NCBI RefSeq assembly: GCF_015291885.1
Contig: NZ_CP036186.1
Coordinates: forward strand, 496,001-560,000
Direction of reading: 5' to 3'
Origin: Stutzerimonas stutzeri
GTDB taxonomy: Bacteria > Pseudomonadota > Gammaproteobacteria > Pseudomonadales > Pseudomonadaceae
DNA length: 64,000 nucleotides
A model generated the notes under the pieces. That model did no database searches. It was not told the DNA's origin and saw only the letters and a program-made list of their open reading frames with translations. Of the stretch, positions 10,000 through 18,123 are shown piece by piece. The position numbers and the translations under genes were made by a program. Numbering within the stretch: position 1 is the stretch's first letter; each line of letters opens with the position of its first letter.

Positions 10000-10075
10000 A
10001 GGGTCAACCTTCTGTGAATCTGATGATTCAAGAATTCGCTGGCGATTCGCCGGCTCACTCTGAAGGAGGTTAACC

Positions 10076-10381
10076 ATGCGTCTTACCTATCTGCTGCCCC
10101 CCGTACTTGGACTTCTGCTGGTCGGTTGCGGCCCTGATGAGGATCGCGAGCGCGAACCGACGCCGCCTCCGGTAACCACCGAGCAGCCTGCCGCACCTTC
10201 TACTGACACCACCACCCCGCCAGCAGGCACAGGTACTGGCACTGCGCCGAGCACCGGCACTGGCACCTCCGGTGGCATGGCGACTCCGCCAGCCGATAAC
10301 GGTAGCGGGCTGGGTACCGAGTCGGGCTCCGGTACTGCACCTAGCACCGGTACCGGAACTGGCACTGGTACTTCGCAGTAA
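10076..10381 (+). CDS. Lipoprotein with Gly-Thr low-complexity tail
   Basis: 101 residues. A hydrophobic signal ends in the lipobox LVGC at residues 15-18, followed by a charged DEDREREP segment, a Pro/Thr-rich linker, and repeated Gly-Thr units with two copies of GTAPSTGTGT. No folded domain is recognisable; it looks like a flexible, surface- or periplasm-exposed tether. An unusually complete ribosome site, AAGGAGGT at 10063-10070, precedes ATG 10076, suggesting strong translation. A second tiny lipoprotein follows after a hairpin. Confidence 0.65.
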   Translation: MRLTYLLPPVLGLLLVGCGPDEDREREPTPPPVTTEQPAAPSTDTTTPPAGTGTGTAPSTGTGTSGGMATPPADNGSGLGTESGSGTAPSTGTGTGTGTSQ

Positions 10382-10405
10382 GCGAGGCACCATCACCTGA
10401 TCCGA

Positions 10406-10433
10406 GCACCCCGCGTTTGGCGCGGGGTGCTTT
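10406..10433 (+). terminator. Hairpin between two small lipoprotein genes
   Basis: Stem GCACCCCGCG/CGCGGGGTGC with a 5-base loop, followed by only three T. It may be a weak terminator or an mRNA-stabilising hairpin. Confidence 0.6.
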
Positions 10434-10448
10434 CAACAGGAGAGACCG

Positions 10449-10631
10449 ATGAAGTGGACACTTGTGATGGTCAGCCTGCTGACCGCGATGGCTCTGGCTG
10501 GATGCTCGCCGGATGAAGAAGAGTCGGCGCTGGACAACAACACGCGTAATCAGCAGGAATTTCAGAATACTGCGACCGATCCAGCTGGCCCGCGGCAGAT
10601 TTCACCGCCGTCGAACATGGCCAACGAGTAA
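10449..10631 (+). CDS. Very small predicted lipoprotein
   Basis: 60 residues: signal of about 17 residues, lipobox LAGC, then an acidic start (SPDEEESALDNN) and an Asn/Gln/Pro-rich remainder. I do not recognise it. AGGAGA lies 7 bases before ATG 10449. It shares the lipobox-then-acidic layout of the preceding lipoprotein (CGPDED versus CSPDEE), which hints at a shared origin or role. The next gene is convergent, 23 bp downstream. Confidence 0.6.
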   Translation: MKWTLVMVSLLTAMALAGCSPDEEESALDNNTRNQQEFQNTATDPAGPRQISPPSNMANE

Positions 10632-10654
10632 CTCACCTCTCAGCGTTGCGTCGG

Positions 10655-11839
10655 CTAGACGAACTGTCCAGCCGCGTAGGCTGACGCCCACGCCCACTGA
10701 AAATTGAAACCGCCAAGGTGACCGGTGACATCGAGCACCTCCCCAACGAAGTAGAGCCCCGGCGATTTCTGCGATTCCATGGTCTTGGACGACACTTCCC
10801 TGGTGTCGATGCCGCCTAGCGTTACCTCCGCCGTGCGATAACCCTCGGTGCCGGCCGGCACCAGCTGCCAGTCTCCGAGCTTCTCTGCGACCGCCTCGAG
10901 TTCGCTGGGTGAGTATTGCTTGAGTGGTTTGGAGACGAACCAGTGCTCGCAAAGCAATCCGGCCATCTTGCGCGTGAAGACCTCCCCCAGAAGCGTCTTG
11001 AGCTCCGTATTCGGGCGCTCCTGCCGCTGCGTCATGAGCCATTCACTGAGATCCAGATGCGGGAGCAGGTTGATATGCACAACGGCGCCAGGTTGCCAGT
11101 AGGATGAAATCTGCAGAATGGCCGGCCCGGACAGCCCTCGATGGGTGAAAAGGATGTTCTCGCGAAAGCTCTGACCGTCGCAGCTAACCAGACAGTCCTC
11201 CACCGATGTGCCGGATAGCTCGGTGCAGATGGTTTTGAGCTGCGGTTCAGTGATGGTAAATGGCACCAGCCCAGCCCTTGTCGGCAATACGTTGTGGCCG
11301 AATTGCCTAGCGATCTGATAGCCAAAGCCGCTGGCGCCTAGGGTTGGAATCGACAAGCCGCCGGTGGCGATCACCAATGACTGGCAGTGCACGGAGCCGA
11401 TGCCCGATTGCAGCAGATAACCCTCGTCATCTTTCTTGATCGACTCGACGGCGGTATCGAGCCGCAGATCAACGCCCGCCTGTGCGCATTCATCCAGCAG
11501 CATCTCGAGGATGTCGCTGGCCTTGTTGTCGCAGAACAGCTGGCCAAGCTTTTTCTCGTGATAGGGCACGCCGTGGCGGCTGACCATCTCAATGAAATCC
11601 CACTGCGTGTAGCGTGCCAGGGCGGACTTGCAGAAGTGCGAGTTGCTGGAGAGGAAGTTCGCCGGCTCGGTGTACAGGTTGGTGAAGTTGCAGCGCCCGC
11701 CACCCGACATGAGGATCTTCTTGCCGGCCTTGTTGGCGTGATCGAGCAGCAATACCTGACGGCCTCGTGCCGCTGCAGTAAAGGCGCACATCAGCCCGGC
11801 AGCACCTGCGCCGATTACCACCACATCAGTCTGCACCAC
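10655..11839 (-). CDS. HI0933/YhiN-family FAD-dependent oxidoreductase
   Basis: 394 residues from a GTG start at 11839. The FAD-binding Rossmann motif VVVIGAGAAGLMCA is at the N-terminus, followed by the family signature KKILMSGGGRCNFTN and the C-terminal LGGFNFQWAWASAYAAG. These flavoproteins of the BaiN/YhiN group reduce unknown substrates; physiological function is not established. The GTG is preferred because GAGG sits just upstream and the dinucleotide-binding strand then begins at residue 5; the upstream open frame (to 11923) looks non-homologous. Confidence 0.85.
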   Translation of the reverse strand: MVQTDVVVIGAGAAGLMCAFTAAARGRQVLLLDHANKAGKKILMSGGGRCNFTNLYTEPANFLSSNSHFCKSALARYTQWDFIEMVSRHGVPYHEKKLGQLFCDNKASDILEMLLDECAQAGVDLRLDTAVESIKKDDEGYLLQSGIGSVHCQSLVIATGGLSIPTLGASGFGYQIARQFGHNVLPTRAGLVPFTITEPQLKTICTELSGTSVEDCLVSCDGQSFRENILFTHRGLSGPAILQISSYWQPGAVVHINLLPHLDLSEWLMTQRQERPNTELKTLLGEVFTRKMAGLLCEHWFVSKPLKQYSPSELEAVAEKLGDWQLVPAGTEGYRTAEVTLGGIDTREVSSKTMESQKSPGLYFVGEVLDVTGHLGGFNFQWAWASAYAAGQFV

Positions 11840-11974
11840 CGCGTACCTCGTCCAGAAAACGCGCGATGGTACTCCTGCTTCTGCCTCGGCGCAGCCTGGC
11901 ATCCGACGAGACGCGGGCGCCAATCCACTCGCTTTGTGCTTTGATGGCGCTTCGCCAGAAATAGCGAGATAAAG

Positions 11975-12727
11975 GTGACGGGCAAAAGACGTTTTCTCGG
12001 GTTGATATTGCTGCTGGCAAGCGCGTCGTTGCCCGCAGAAGTGTTACGCATGGCCGGGAACATCTGGCCGCCCTATACCGATAGCAGCCTGCCGAACGAT
12101 GGTTTGTCCGTCGATCTCATTCGCACGGCACTCGGCCGGGGCGGTTATCGGGTGGAATATACCGAGGTGCCCTGGGAACGTGCCCTGCTGGGTCTTAACA
12201 GCGGCGCCTTCGACATGGTCAACGGCTGGGATACCGAGAAGCGGGTCGACTACACGCGTAGCTCACGCCCGTTTCTGATCAACCGAATGCGCTGGGTGCA
12301 ACGGCGCGGCACCGACTTTCGTTATGACGGGCTCGATAGTTTACTTGGCTATCCGATCGCGCTTAGTCGTGGCTACATGTACAGCGACGAGCTGGACAAT
12401 GACTCCCGCCTGCAAAAAGGCTACGCCTCCAATTTCGTGCAGGCAGCCAAGATGCTGATCGTCGGAAGAGTCGATCTGACGCTGGAAGACGAGCGCACTG
12501 CGCGGTTCCACCTTGAGCGCGAGCTAGGGCATGAGAGGGATGCGCTCTCGTTCGTGCCAGGTGAGTTCAGGCGAGTCGGGTTGTCGCTCGTGGTTCGTAA
12601 CGACCATCCTCGTGTGGCCGATATCATCGCTACCTTCAACACGGAAATCGCCGCGATGGTCGAGGATGGCAGTTATGCGGCGATCTTCCTCCGCCACGGC
12701 ATGCCCGCACCCGAATCGCTGCCCTAG
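11975..12727 (+). CDS. Periplasmic solute-binding protein (amino-acid ABC type, SBP_bac_3)
   Basis: 250 residues. A signal peptide ends near ASLPA, then follow the family features VLRMAGNIWPPYTD, a WERALLGLNSGAFDMVNGWDTEKR stretch and a C-terminal EIAAMVEDGSYAAIFLRHG. No ABC permease or ATPase is nearby. Many such orphan proteins in pseudomonads are sensors or are involved in signalling rather than transport, so transport should not be assumed. The start is GTG at 11975 with a weak ribosome site. The 3' end overlaps the convergent permease gene by 4 bases. Confidence 0.75.
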   Translation: MTGKRRFLGLILLLASASLPAEVLRMAGNIWPPYTDSSLPNDGLSVDLIRTALGRGGYRVEYTEVPWERALLGLNSGAFDMVNGWDTEKRVDYTRSSRPFLINRMRWVQRRGTDFRYDGLDSLLGYPIALSRGYMYSDELDNDSRLQKGYASNFVQAAKMLIVGRVDLTLEDERTARFHLERELGHERDALSFVPGEFRRVGLSLVVRNDHPRVADIIATFNTEIAAMVEDGSYAAIFLRHGMPAPESLP

Positions 12728-14904
12728 TTCGGCGGCTGCCGTTTGACCAAGTGCGCCGCCATGCTGCGTAGCGGCGCCAGCTGACGACAAATGAGGCCCA
12801 GCTGCGTCTGCAGCAGGCGATGGCTGTCATCGACGTCTTCGGAGGTCTGTTCCAGCTGTTGCGCCAGTAGCTCTTCCTTCTCGTCGTAAACCGCCACCGG
12901 CTCGTTGCGCTGCAGGCTGTTGGCCAGTTCGTCGAGGCTGCCCGCAAGATGCTGTGCGGCGCTTTCCAGCATCTCGTCACGGGCGTCATCGGGCAGGCTT
13001 TCTCGGTGGGCGCCAAGCCCTGACAGATAATTCAGCAGGGTGTGAGAAAGGATCAGGAAGCGAAAGCCGGTTTCGGCGTCCTTCCGAAAGTGTCCGGGCT
13101 CCAGCAGCATATTCGACAGCGTGGTGGACAGCGCCGCATCGGCGTTGTGCGCGTTGCGCCGGGCCAGTCGATAGGCCAGGTCGTCGCGTTTGCCGCTGTC
13201 GTACTGACGCATGATCTGGCGCAGGTAGTCGCTGTTGCAGCTGAGGGTATTGGCGACCACCTGGTTGAGGCGCCGGCCCTGCCAGTCCGGCAGGATGAGG
13301 AATACCGCGGCTGCGGCGATCAGGCTGCCGAGCAGGGTATCGAACAGTCGCGGCAGGATCAGCCCGTAGCCATCACCAACCTGATTGAAGCAGAACAGCA
13401 CCATCAGAGTGATCGCCGCGGTGGCCAGCGTGTAGCGGGTGCTTCGGGTGGCGAAGAACACCACACCGGCGATGACGGCAAAAAGCGCCTGCACCGGCTG
13501 GCTGGGGAACAGGTCGAACAGCGCCCAGCCAGCGATAAGCCCCAGCAAGGTACCGCTTATACGCTGCACCAGCTTGATCCGCGTGGCGCCGTAGTTGGGC
13601 TGGCAAACGAAGACGGTGGTCAGCAGTACCCAGTAGCCTTGCTCGGGATGGATGGCATGCAGCACGGCGTAGCCGCAGACCAGAGCGATGGTCATGCGCA
13701 GGGCGTGGCGGAACAGTAGCGAGGTGGGCGTCAGCTGCTGGCGAACACGATTGAACGCATCGCGCAGCGTCTGCGGTTGTCGGTCGAGCAGGCTACTGTC
13801 CTGTTCGCCTTCCAATGTGCCGGGGTCGCTGGCGCTGGCGAGCTGGCGCTGTAGGGTGGAGAGGTTGCCCGACAGCGCGCGTAGCGAACGCAGCAGGCCG
13901 CACCAGGCCGGATTGTTCTGCTCGCGCAGGTGCTCCAGGGAGGCCTGCAGGTCTTCGAGCGCCTGCGCATTGGCGTCACTGTAGCGAAACGCCTGACGCA
14001 TCTGCATGGCTTCACCAAGCTCGGTACACGCGCTGGCCTGTAGGCGCAGCAGGCGCTGACAGCGAAACAGCACGTCGCTATGGAAGAAGGCTTCGGCCAG
14101 TGCCTGATAGGGATAGTGTGAGGAGCTGACCCGCTCATGCAGGTCTTGAGCGAGAAAGTAGAGTTTCAAATAGTGATTGATCTTGCCGCCAGCGCGGCCG
14201 TTGCCCAGGCGGTGCAACAGGGTTTCCTTGGCCGCGTTCAGCGCGCTGACCACCCGCCCGTTCTGCTGCGCGAGCTCAAGCCGGCGCTGCTCCACATCGA
14301 GCTGACGCACGGGCTCGAACAGCGCTGCCTTGAACCGGAAGTACAGGCCCAGTTCGCGATACAGGCGCGCCAGACTCTGCTGCACCGGCTGGTGGGCGAA
14401 CAGCGCGTTCCAGCACACCGAAAGCAAACCGTACCAGGCAGCGCCGGCGATCAGCAGTAACGGATCACGCCAGAAATGCTGCAATTCGCCGGAGCGCTGA
14501 TCGGCGGCGATCATGCTGTAGATCGCGAGGATCAATGTCGCCTGCGCAATCGCGCCGTAACGCTCACCGAGTGCGCCGAGCATGACCAGCGCGAAAGTGG
14601 ATAGCGCCAGGCCGGCGACGAATAGCCAGGGGTAGGGAAACATCAACTCGACCGCGACCGCGGCGATGCTGAAGCACAGCAGCGTTACCAGCAGGGCGTT
14701 CAGGCGGCCGAGCCAGCTGTCATCGGTTTCTGCCAGCGCGCTGGCGATGATGCCGAGAAACAGCGGAATGATCAGTTCCGGTTGGCCGAGGTGCCAGCTC
14801 AGGCCCATGCTGCCAGCCATGGCAATCAGAACGCGCAGGCTGTAGCCGAACTTCTCCAGCGCCCATAGGCGACGTAAAAACTGGCTGAGCGAGGGTTGCG
14901 GCAT
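12724..14904 (-). CDS. YccS-family FUSC inner-membrane protein
   Basis: 726 residues, the family length. There are two blocks of hydrophobic segments: one near the N-terminus (about residues 15-160) and a second at roughly 370-520 with the FUSC-like LLTTVFVCQPNYGATRIKLVQRISGTLLGLIAG. These are separated by a long soluble helical region with a further soluble C-terminal region. Family members are thought to be efflux-type or envelope proteins; the substrate is unknown. ATG 14904 is preferred to the ORF start at 14979 because homology-like sequence begins with MPQPSLSQFLRRLWALEKFGYSLRV. Confidence 0.85.
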   Translation of the reverse strand: MPQPSLSQFLRRLWALEKFGYSLRVLIAMAGSMGLSWHLGQPELIIPLFLGIIASALAETDDSWLGRLNALLVTLLCFSIAAVAVELMFPYPWLFVAGLALSTFALVMLGALGERYGAIAQATLILAIYSMIAADQRSGELQHFWRDPLLLIAGAAWYGLLSVCWNALFAHQPVQQSLARLYRELGLYFRFKAALFEPVRQLDVEQRRLELAQQNGRVVSALNAAKETLLHRLGNGRAGGKINHYLKLYFLAQDLHERVSSSHYPYQALAEAFFHSDVLFRCQRLLRLQASACTELGEAMQMRQAFRYSDANAQALEDLQASLEHLREQNNPAWCGLLRSLRALSGNLSTLQRQLASASDPGTLEGEQDSSLLDRQPQTLRDAFNRVRQQLTPTSLLFRHALRMTIALVCGYAVLHAIHPEQGYWVLLTTVFVCQPNYGATRIKLVQRISGTLLGLIAGWALFDLFPSQPVQALFAVIAGVVFFATRSTRYTLATAAITLMVLFCFNQVGDGYGLILPRLFDTLLGSLIAAAAVFLILPDWQGRRLNQVVANTLSCNSDYLRQIMRQYDSGKRDDLAYRLARRNAHNADAALSTTLSNMLLEPGHFRKDAETGFRFLILSHTLLNYLSGLGAHRESLPDDARDEMLESAAQHLAGSLDELANSLQRNEPVAVYDEKEELLAQQLEQTSEDVDDSHRLLQTQLGLICRQLAPLRSMAAHLVKRQPPN

Positions 14905-15035
14905 GAATCGATCCGTTGGGGGTAGGCTGGGTTTGACGACGCCACCGCTAACGCTGTCACGGCCGGCCCGTGCATTCAATCATCAGCGACCAGCCACCTG
15001 CGCCCGCGATCAACAGGTGCAGGCGTTGGGGCTTG

Positions 15036-16415
15036 TCAGAGCAGGCGTACCTTCAGCGAGCGGCCTTTGATCTTACCTTCATTCATGCGCTTGAGCGCTT
15101 GCTTGGCTACCCCGCGCTCGACCGCCACGAATGCCTGGAAATCGAAGATGGCGATCTTGCCGACCTGAGTCCCGGGAATTCCAGCATCGCCAGTCAGTGC
15201 GCCGAGAATATCGCCCGGCCGTAGCTTGTCCTTGCGCCCCGCGCCGATGCACAGCGTCACCATTGGCGGTTGCAAGGGCTCGCCTGCTTGGGCTTTCAGG
15301 CTGTCCAGCGGATGCCAATTGAGTGGGGCCTTCTGCAGCTTCTCGATGGCCTGTGCGCGATGGGCTTCGGCCGGTGCGACCAGACTCACGGCAAGGCCCT
15401 GGTTGCCAGCTCGACCGGTGCGGCCTACACGATGCACATGTATTTCCGAGTCGCGCGCCAGTTCGACGTTGATCACCATGTCCAGTGCATCGATATCCAG
15501 GCCGCGGGCCGCGACGTCGGTCGCCACCAGTACCGAGAGACTGCGGTTGGCGAACATGGCCAATACCTGGTCGCGATCACGCTGCTCCAGGTCGCCGTTG
15601 AGCGCCATGGCGGAAATGCCTTTGGCGCTCAGGTGATCGACCAGCTCCTGGCATTGCTGCTTGGTGAAGCAGAAAGCCACGCAGCTTTCCGGGCGAAAGC
15701 TGGCCAGTAGGCGCACGACCGCTTCCATGCGTTGCTCGGGGTCGATTTCGTAGAAGCGCTGCTCGATCTGCGTATCGTCGTGCAGGGCCTCGGCGCGTAC
15801 CTGTTGCGGATCGCGCATGAAGCTCGCCGACAGCTGTTTGATACCGCTCGGATAGGTTGCCGAAAACAGCAGGGTCTGCCGCTTGGCGGGCGTATGGCCG
15901 ATGATTTCGGCGATGGCGTCGTAGAAGCCCATGTCGAGCATGCGGTCTGCTTCATCGAGCACCAGGGTGTTCAGACCGTCGAGTTTCAGCGTGCCTTTCT
16001 TCAGGTGCTCCTGCACCCGCCCCGGTGTACCGACGATGACGTGCGCGCCATGCTCCAGCGAGGCGATCTGCGGGCCAATGGACACACCGCCGCAGAGGGT
16101 GAGGATCTTGATGTTGTCCGCCGCCCGTGCCAGTCGGCGCAGCTCTTTGGCTACCTGATCGGCCAACTCCCGGGTCGGGCATAGAACCAGCGCCTGGCAG
16201 CCGAAGTAGCGGGGATTGAGGGGCTCCAGCAGAGCAATGCCGAAGGCAGCGGTCTTGCCACTACCGGTCTTGGCCTGGGCGATCAGATCCTGTCCCTTGA
16301 GCATGACCGGCAGGCTCTGAGCCTGGATCGGCGTCATCGCGGTGTAGCCGAGGGCGTCGAGGTTGGCGAGCATGGCGGCGGAAAGGGGCAGTGATGAAAA
16401 GACGGTACTGGGCAC
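15036..16415 (-). CDS. dbpA: ATP-dependent RNA helicase DbpA
   Basis: 459 residues. All DEAD-box motifs are present: Q motif GYTAMTPIQAQ, motif I AKTGSGKT, Ia PTRELA, DEAD at VLDEADRMLD, SAT, and motif VI HRVGRTGRAG. The C-terminal domain (about 385-459) matches the DbpA RNA-binding domain that targets hairpin 92 of 23S rRNA, so it acts in large-subunit assembly. GTG 16415 gives the typical family start and length; the frame is open to 16583, but that extension is unlike DbpA. Confidence 0.92.
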   Translation of the reverse strand: MPSTVFSSLPLSAAMLANLDALGYTAMTPIQAQSLPVMLKGQDLIAQAKTGSGKTAAFGIALLEPLNPRYFGCQALVLCPTRELADQVAKELRRLARAADNIKILTLCGGVSIGPQIASLEHGAHVIVGTPGRVQEHLKKGTLKLDGLNTLVLDEADRMLDMGFYDAIAEIIGHTPAKRQTLLFSATYPSGIKQLSASFMRDPQQVRAEALHDDTQIEQRFYEIDPEQRMEAVVRLLASFRPESCVAFCFTKQQCQELVDHLSAKGISAMALNGDLEQRDRDQVLAMFANRSLSVLVATDVAARGLDIDALDMVINVELARDSEIHVHRVGRTGRAGNQGLAVSLVAPAEAHRAQAIEKLQKAPLNWHPLDSLKAQAGEPLQPPMVTLCIGAGRKDKLRPGDILGALTGDAGIPGTQVGKIAIFDFQAFVAVERGVAKQALKRMNEGKIKGRSLKVRLL

Positions 16416-16597
16416 GGAAAGAGTCTTCGACTGGGGGGCGGCCTGCAGTCTATCAGGCCGTCGCCCTAAGCGCCGGTCGCAACCGCTGGTGTGGCCAACC
16501 GCCGGCATGGCGAAATGTTTTGAAAGGCCCGTGTATGGAACCCAGGCGGGGGAGCTTGATCGAAAATTGTCCATGTTCCGCACTCTGGAGGTTTGTT

Positions 16598-17107
16598 TTG
16601 TCTCGCGTTCTTTTCCTTGCTGGGTTGTTGGCGCTGCCTGCGTTTGCCGCCGAGCCCACCCTTTACGGACGTTACGAACACATCAAAGTCGAACAGATCG
16701 GCAAAACCCTACCGGCCAAGATGGATACCGGTGCCATGACAGCATCGCTGTCCGCGCGTGACATCGAGCAATTCGAGCGCGATGGCGAAGACTGGGTCCG
16801 TTTCCGTCTGGCCGTCGAGGGCGCGGATGACACCCTTTATGAGCAGCGCTTGCTCGGCATCAGCCGCATCAAAACGCGAGCTGAAGAGACCGGCAATGTC
16901 GACCCGAACAGCGAACCGCCGCGGGCAGAGCGCCCGGTGGTAGGTATGCAGCTGTGCATCGGCGATCAGCTGCGCGACGTCGAGGTCAATCTCACGGACC
17001 GCACCCACTTCAGCTATCCCTTACTGATTGGTGCCGAGACCATTCGTGACCTGAACGCTGCGATCTATCCGACCGAGAAGTACACGGCCGGTCAGCCAAC
17101 CTGCTGA
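16598..17107 (+). CDS. Exported putative Zn/aspartic-type protease (PF05618-like, retropepsin fold)
   Basis: 169 residues. A TTG start at 16598 is chosen because GGAGG lies 6 bases upstream and the product then begins with a clean signal peptide ending ALPAFAAEP. The mature part has AKMDTGAMTASLSA, the retropepsin-like DTGA, and a late LIGAETI, matching the family annotated as putative ATP-dependent zinc proteases (related to RimB). The exported form probably acts in the periplasm; its substrate is unknown. The gene diverges from dbpA across 182 bp. Confidence 0.75.
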   Translation: MSRVLFLAGLLALPAFAAEPTLYGRYEHIKVEQIGKTLPAKMDTGAMTASLSARDIEQFERDGEDWVRFRLAVEGADDTLYEQRLLGISRIKTRAEETGNVDPNSEPPRAERPVVGMQLCIGDQLRDVEVNLTDRTHFSYPLLIGAETIRDLNAAIYPTEKYTAGQPTC

Positions 17108-17406
17108 CTGCAATCGCCATTGGCACGCGTCACCCGCCAGGCCGCGCCGGCCTGGCTTAGGCCCTCGAAAGGCAGCGCTGCTCCGCGCTCCCGCATATCT
17201 CCCAACAGCGCGTGATTGTTCGCCTCGGTCCGACAAACCGAGCGGGCTGCCTTTACCTCTGGCGTTGATAACGCGGTGCAACACAGTTTCTTTCCATCCA
17301 GCAGGCCCAGCTGAGGCGTGTCGGATGAACGTGCTCTGGCCTCACGAAAAATGAGCCTCGTATAACCAGACCTAAAAAGGCGACGGGCCGTTTTGTTTGC
17401 AATCAA
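17092..17406 (-). CDS. Possible small ORF or gene remnant, unrecognised
   Basis: 104 codons on the minus strand, convergent with and overlapping the protease gene end by 16 bp. The part from about residue 30 (DTPQLGLLDGKKLCC to the end) looks protein-like, with four Cys and balanced composition. The N-terminal third is Arg-rich and leads into an AT-rich tract without a ribosome site. I cannot assign a family. It may be the surviving 3' end of a lost gene or a chance ORF. Confidence 0.25.
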   Translation of the reverse strand: MIANKTARRLFRSGYTRLIFREARARSSDTPQLGLLDGKKLCCTALSTPEVKAARSVCRTEANNHALLGDMRERGAALPFEGLSQAGAAWRVTRANGDCSQQVG

Positions 17407-17560
17407 AAGGCAATATAAGGAAGTTGGTTTAAGTTTGTTGTTTATATATGAGTCGTTTTTTTTGTTGCATTGTTTTGTATGTCTAGTTGTCTTTTAAATA
17501 TTGCCGATGTTCTTTGGTGGACTTTTTTTAATTGAAAACTAGTCGAGATTAGTTTGTGAC
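17395..17560. other. AT-rich tract within a 747-bp gap
   Basis: Between the protease gene end (17107) and the DUF4212 gene (17855) there is a markedly AT-rich stretch with runs of T, TTTATATATGAG and TTTAAATATTG, in contrast to the GC-rich surroundings. No convincing gene is seen on it. The following 17580-17715 is GC-rich again and carries only a 44-codon Arg-rich open frame that I do not call. Confidence 0.6.
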
Positions 17561-17785
17561 CGGCCGGTATTGATAGTGCTCATGGAGGACGCTCGGACCA
17601 AGCTGCCGACCGCCGCGTCAGCTCGCCGCACCGTTCGATGCCAAAAGCGTCTGCCACGAAGGTTACGGCGAGTGGCTCGCACGATGGCCTATGGCTACGT
17701 CGAGGCGCATTTTTAGGGCCTCTCCAGCATGTGGATTGGTCTTCGCGTGTTGTTTGTCAGACTAAAGTCGGGGCTTTCATTCATT

Positions 17786-17817
17786 AACCCACCCCTGTTA
17801 AATTCAGGATGTGGGTT
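17786..17817 (+). promoter_or_regulatory. Nested hairpin in the 5' leader of the symporter operon
   Basis: Outer stem AACCCAC/GTGGGTT encloses an inner CCTG/CAGG stem with an AU-rich loop. It lies 38 bases before the DUF4212 start codon. No T-tract follows, so it is more likely a leader structure than a terminator. Confidence 0.5.
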
Positions 17818-17829
17818 CCCTTCACACGT

Positions 17830-17840
17830 AATAAAAATAA
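17830..17840 (+). promoter_or_regulatory. Candidate Hfq/Crc A-rich site at the DUF4212 ribosome site
   Basis: AATAAAAATAA fits the AAnAAnAA pattern bound by Hfq/Crc in pseudomonads. It touches the ribosome site (GGCGGAG) of the gene starting at 17855. Confidence 0.5.
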
Positions 17841-17854
17841 GGCGGAGAACGTCA

Positions 17855-18118
17855 ATGGCCGACAACGATAAAGAAAATGCTGCTGCGTACTGGAAGGCGA
17901 ATGTTCGCCTTATCACTTGGAGCTTAGTGGTCTGGGCTCTCGTCTCATATGGTTTCGGTATCCTCCTGCGCCCGCTGGTAGCCGGTATCCCGGTTGGAGG
18001 AACAGATCTGGGCTTCTGGTTCGCTCAACAGGGTTCCATCATCACGTTCATTGCGATCATCTTCCACTACGCGTGGCGGTTGAACAAATTGGACAAGGAA
18101 TTCGGGGTTGAGGAGTAA
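17855..18118 (+). CDS. DUF4212 small subunit of a sodium:solute symporter
   Basis: 87 residues with two hydrophobic segments (about 20-42 and 53-72) and the family feature YWKANVRLITWSLVVWALVSYGFGILLRP. DUF4212 proteins are always found just before an SSS-type permease and are taken as its small subunit. The permease starts 5 bp downstream, so the two are translationally close. A leader hairpin and an A-rich Hfq/Crc-like site precede it, suggesting carbon-catabolite control. Confidence 0.88.
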   Translation: MADNDKENAAAYWKANVRLITWSLVVWALVSYGFGILLRPLVAGIPVGGTDLGFWFAQQGSIITFIAIIFHYAWRLNKLDKEFGVEE

Positions 18119-18123
18119 CCACA

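Noticed and set aside
17021..17284. Minus-strand ORF with HRVINARGK resembling an alkyltransferase-like motif
   Set aside because: Only this short string resembles the ATL/MGMT HRVINxxG motif; the sequence around it does not follow, so I treat it as coincidence.
17582..17716. 44-codon Arg-rich open frame after the AT-rich tract
   Set aside because: No ribosome site, biased composition and no recognisable motif; not supportable as a gene.
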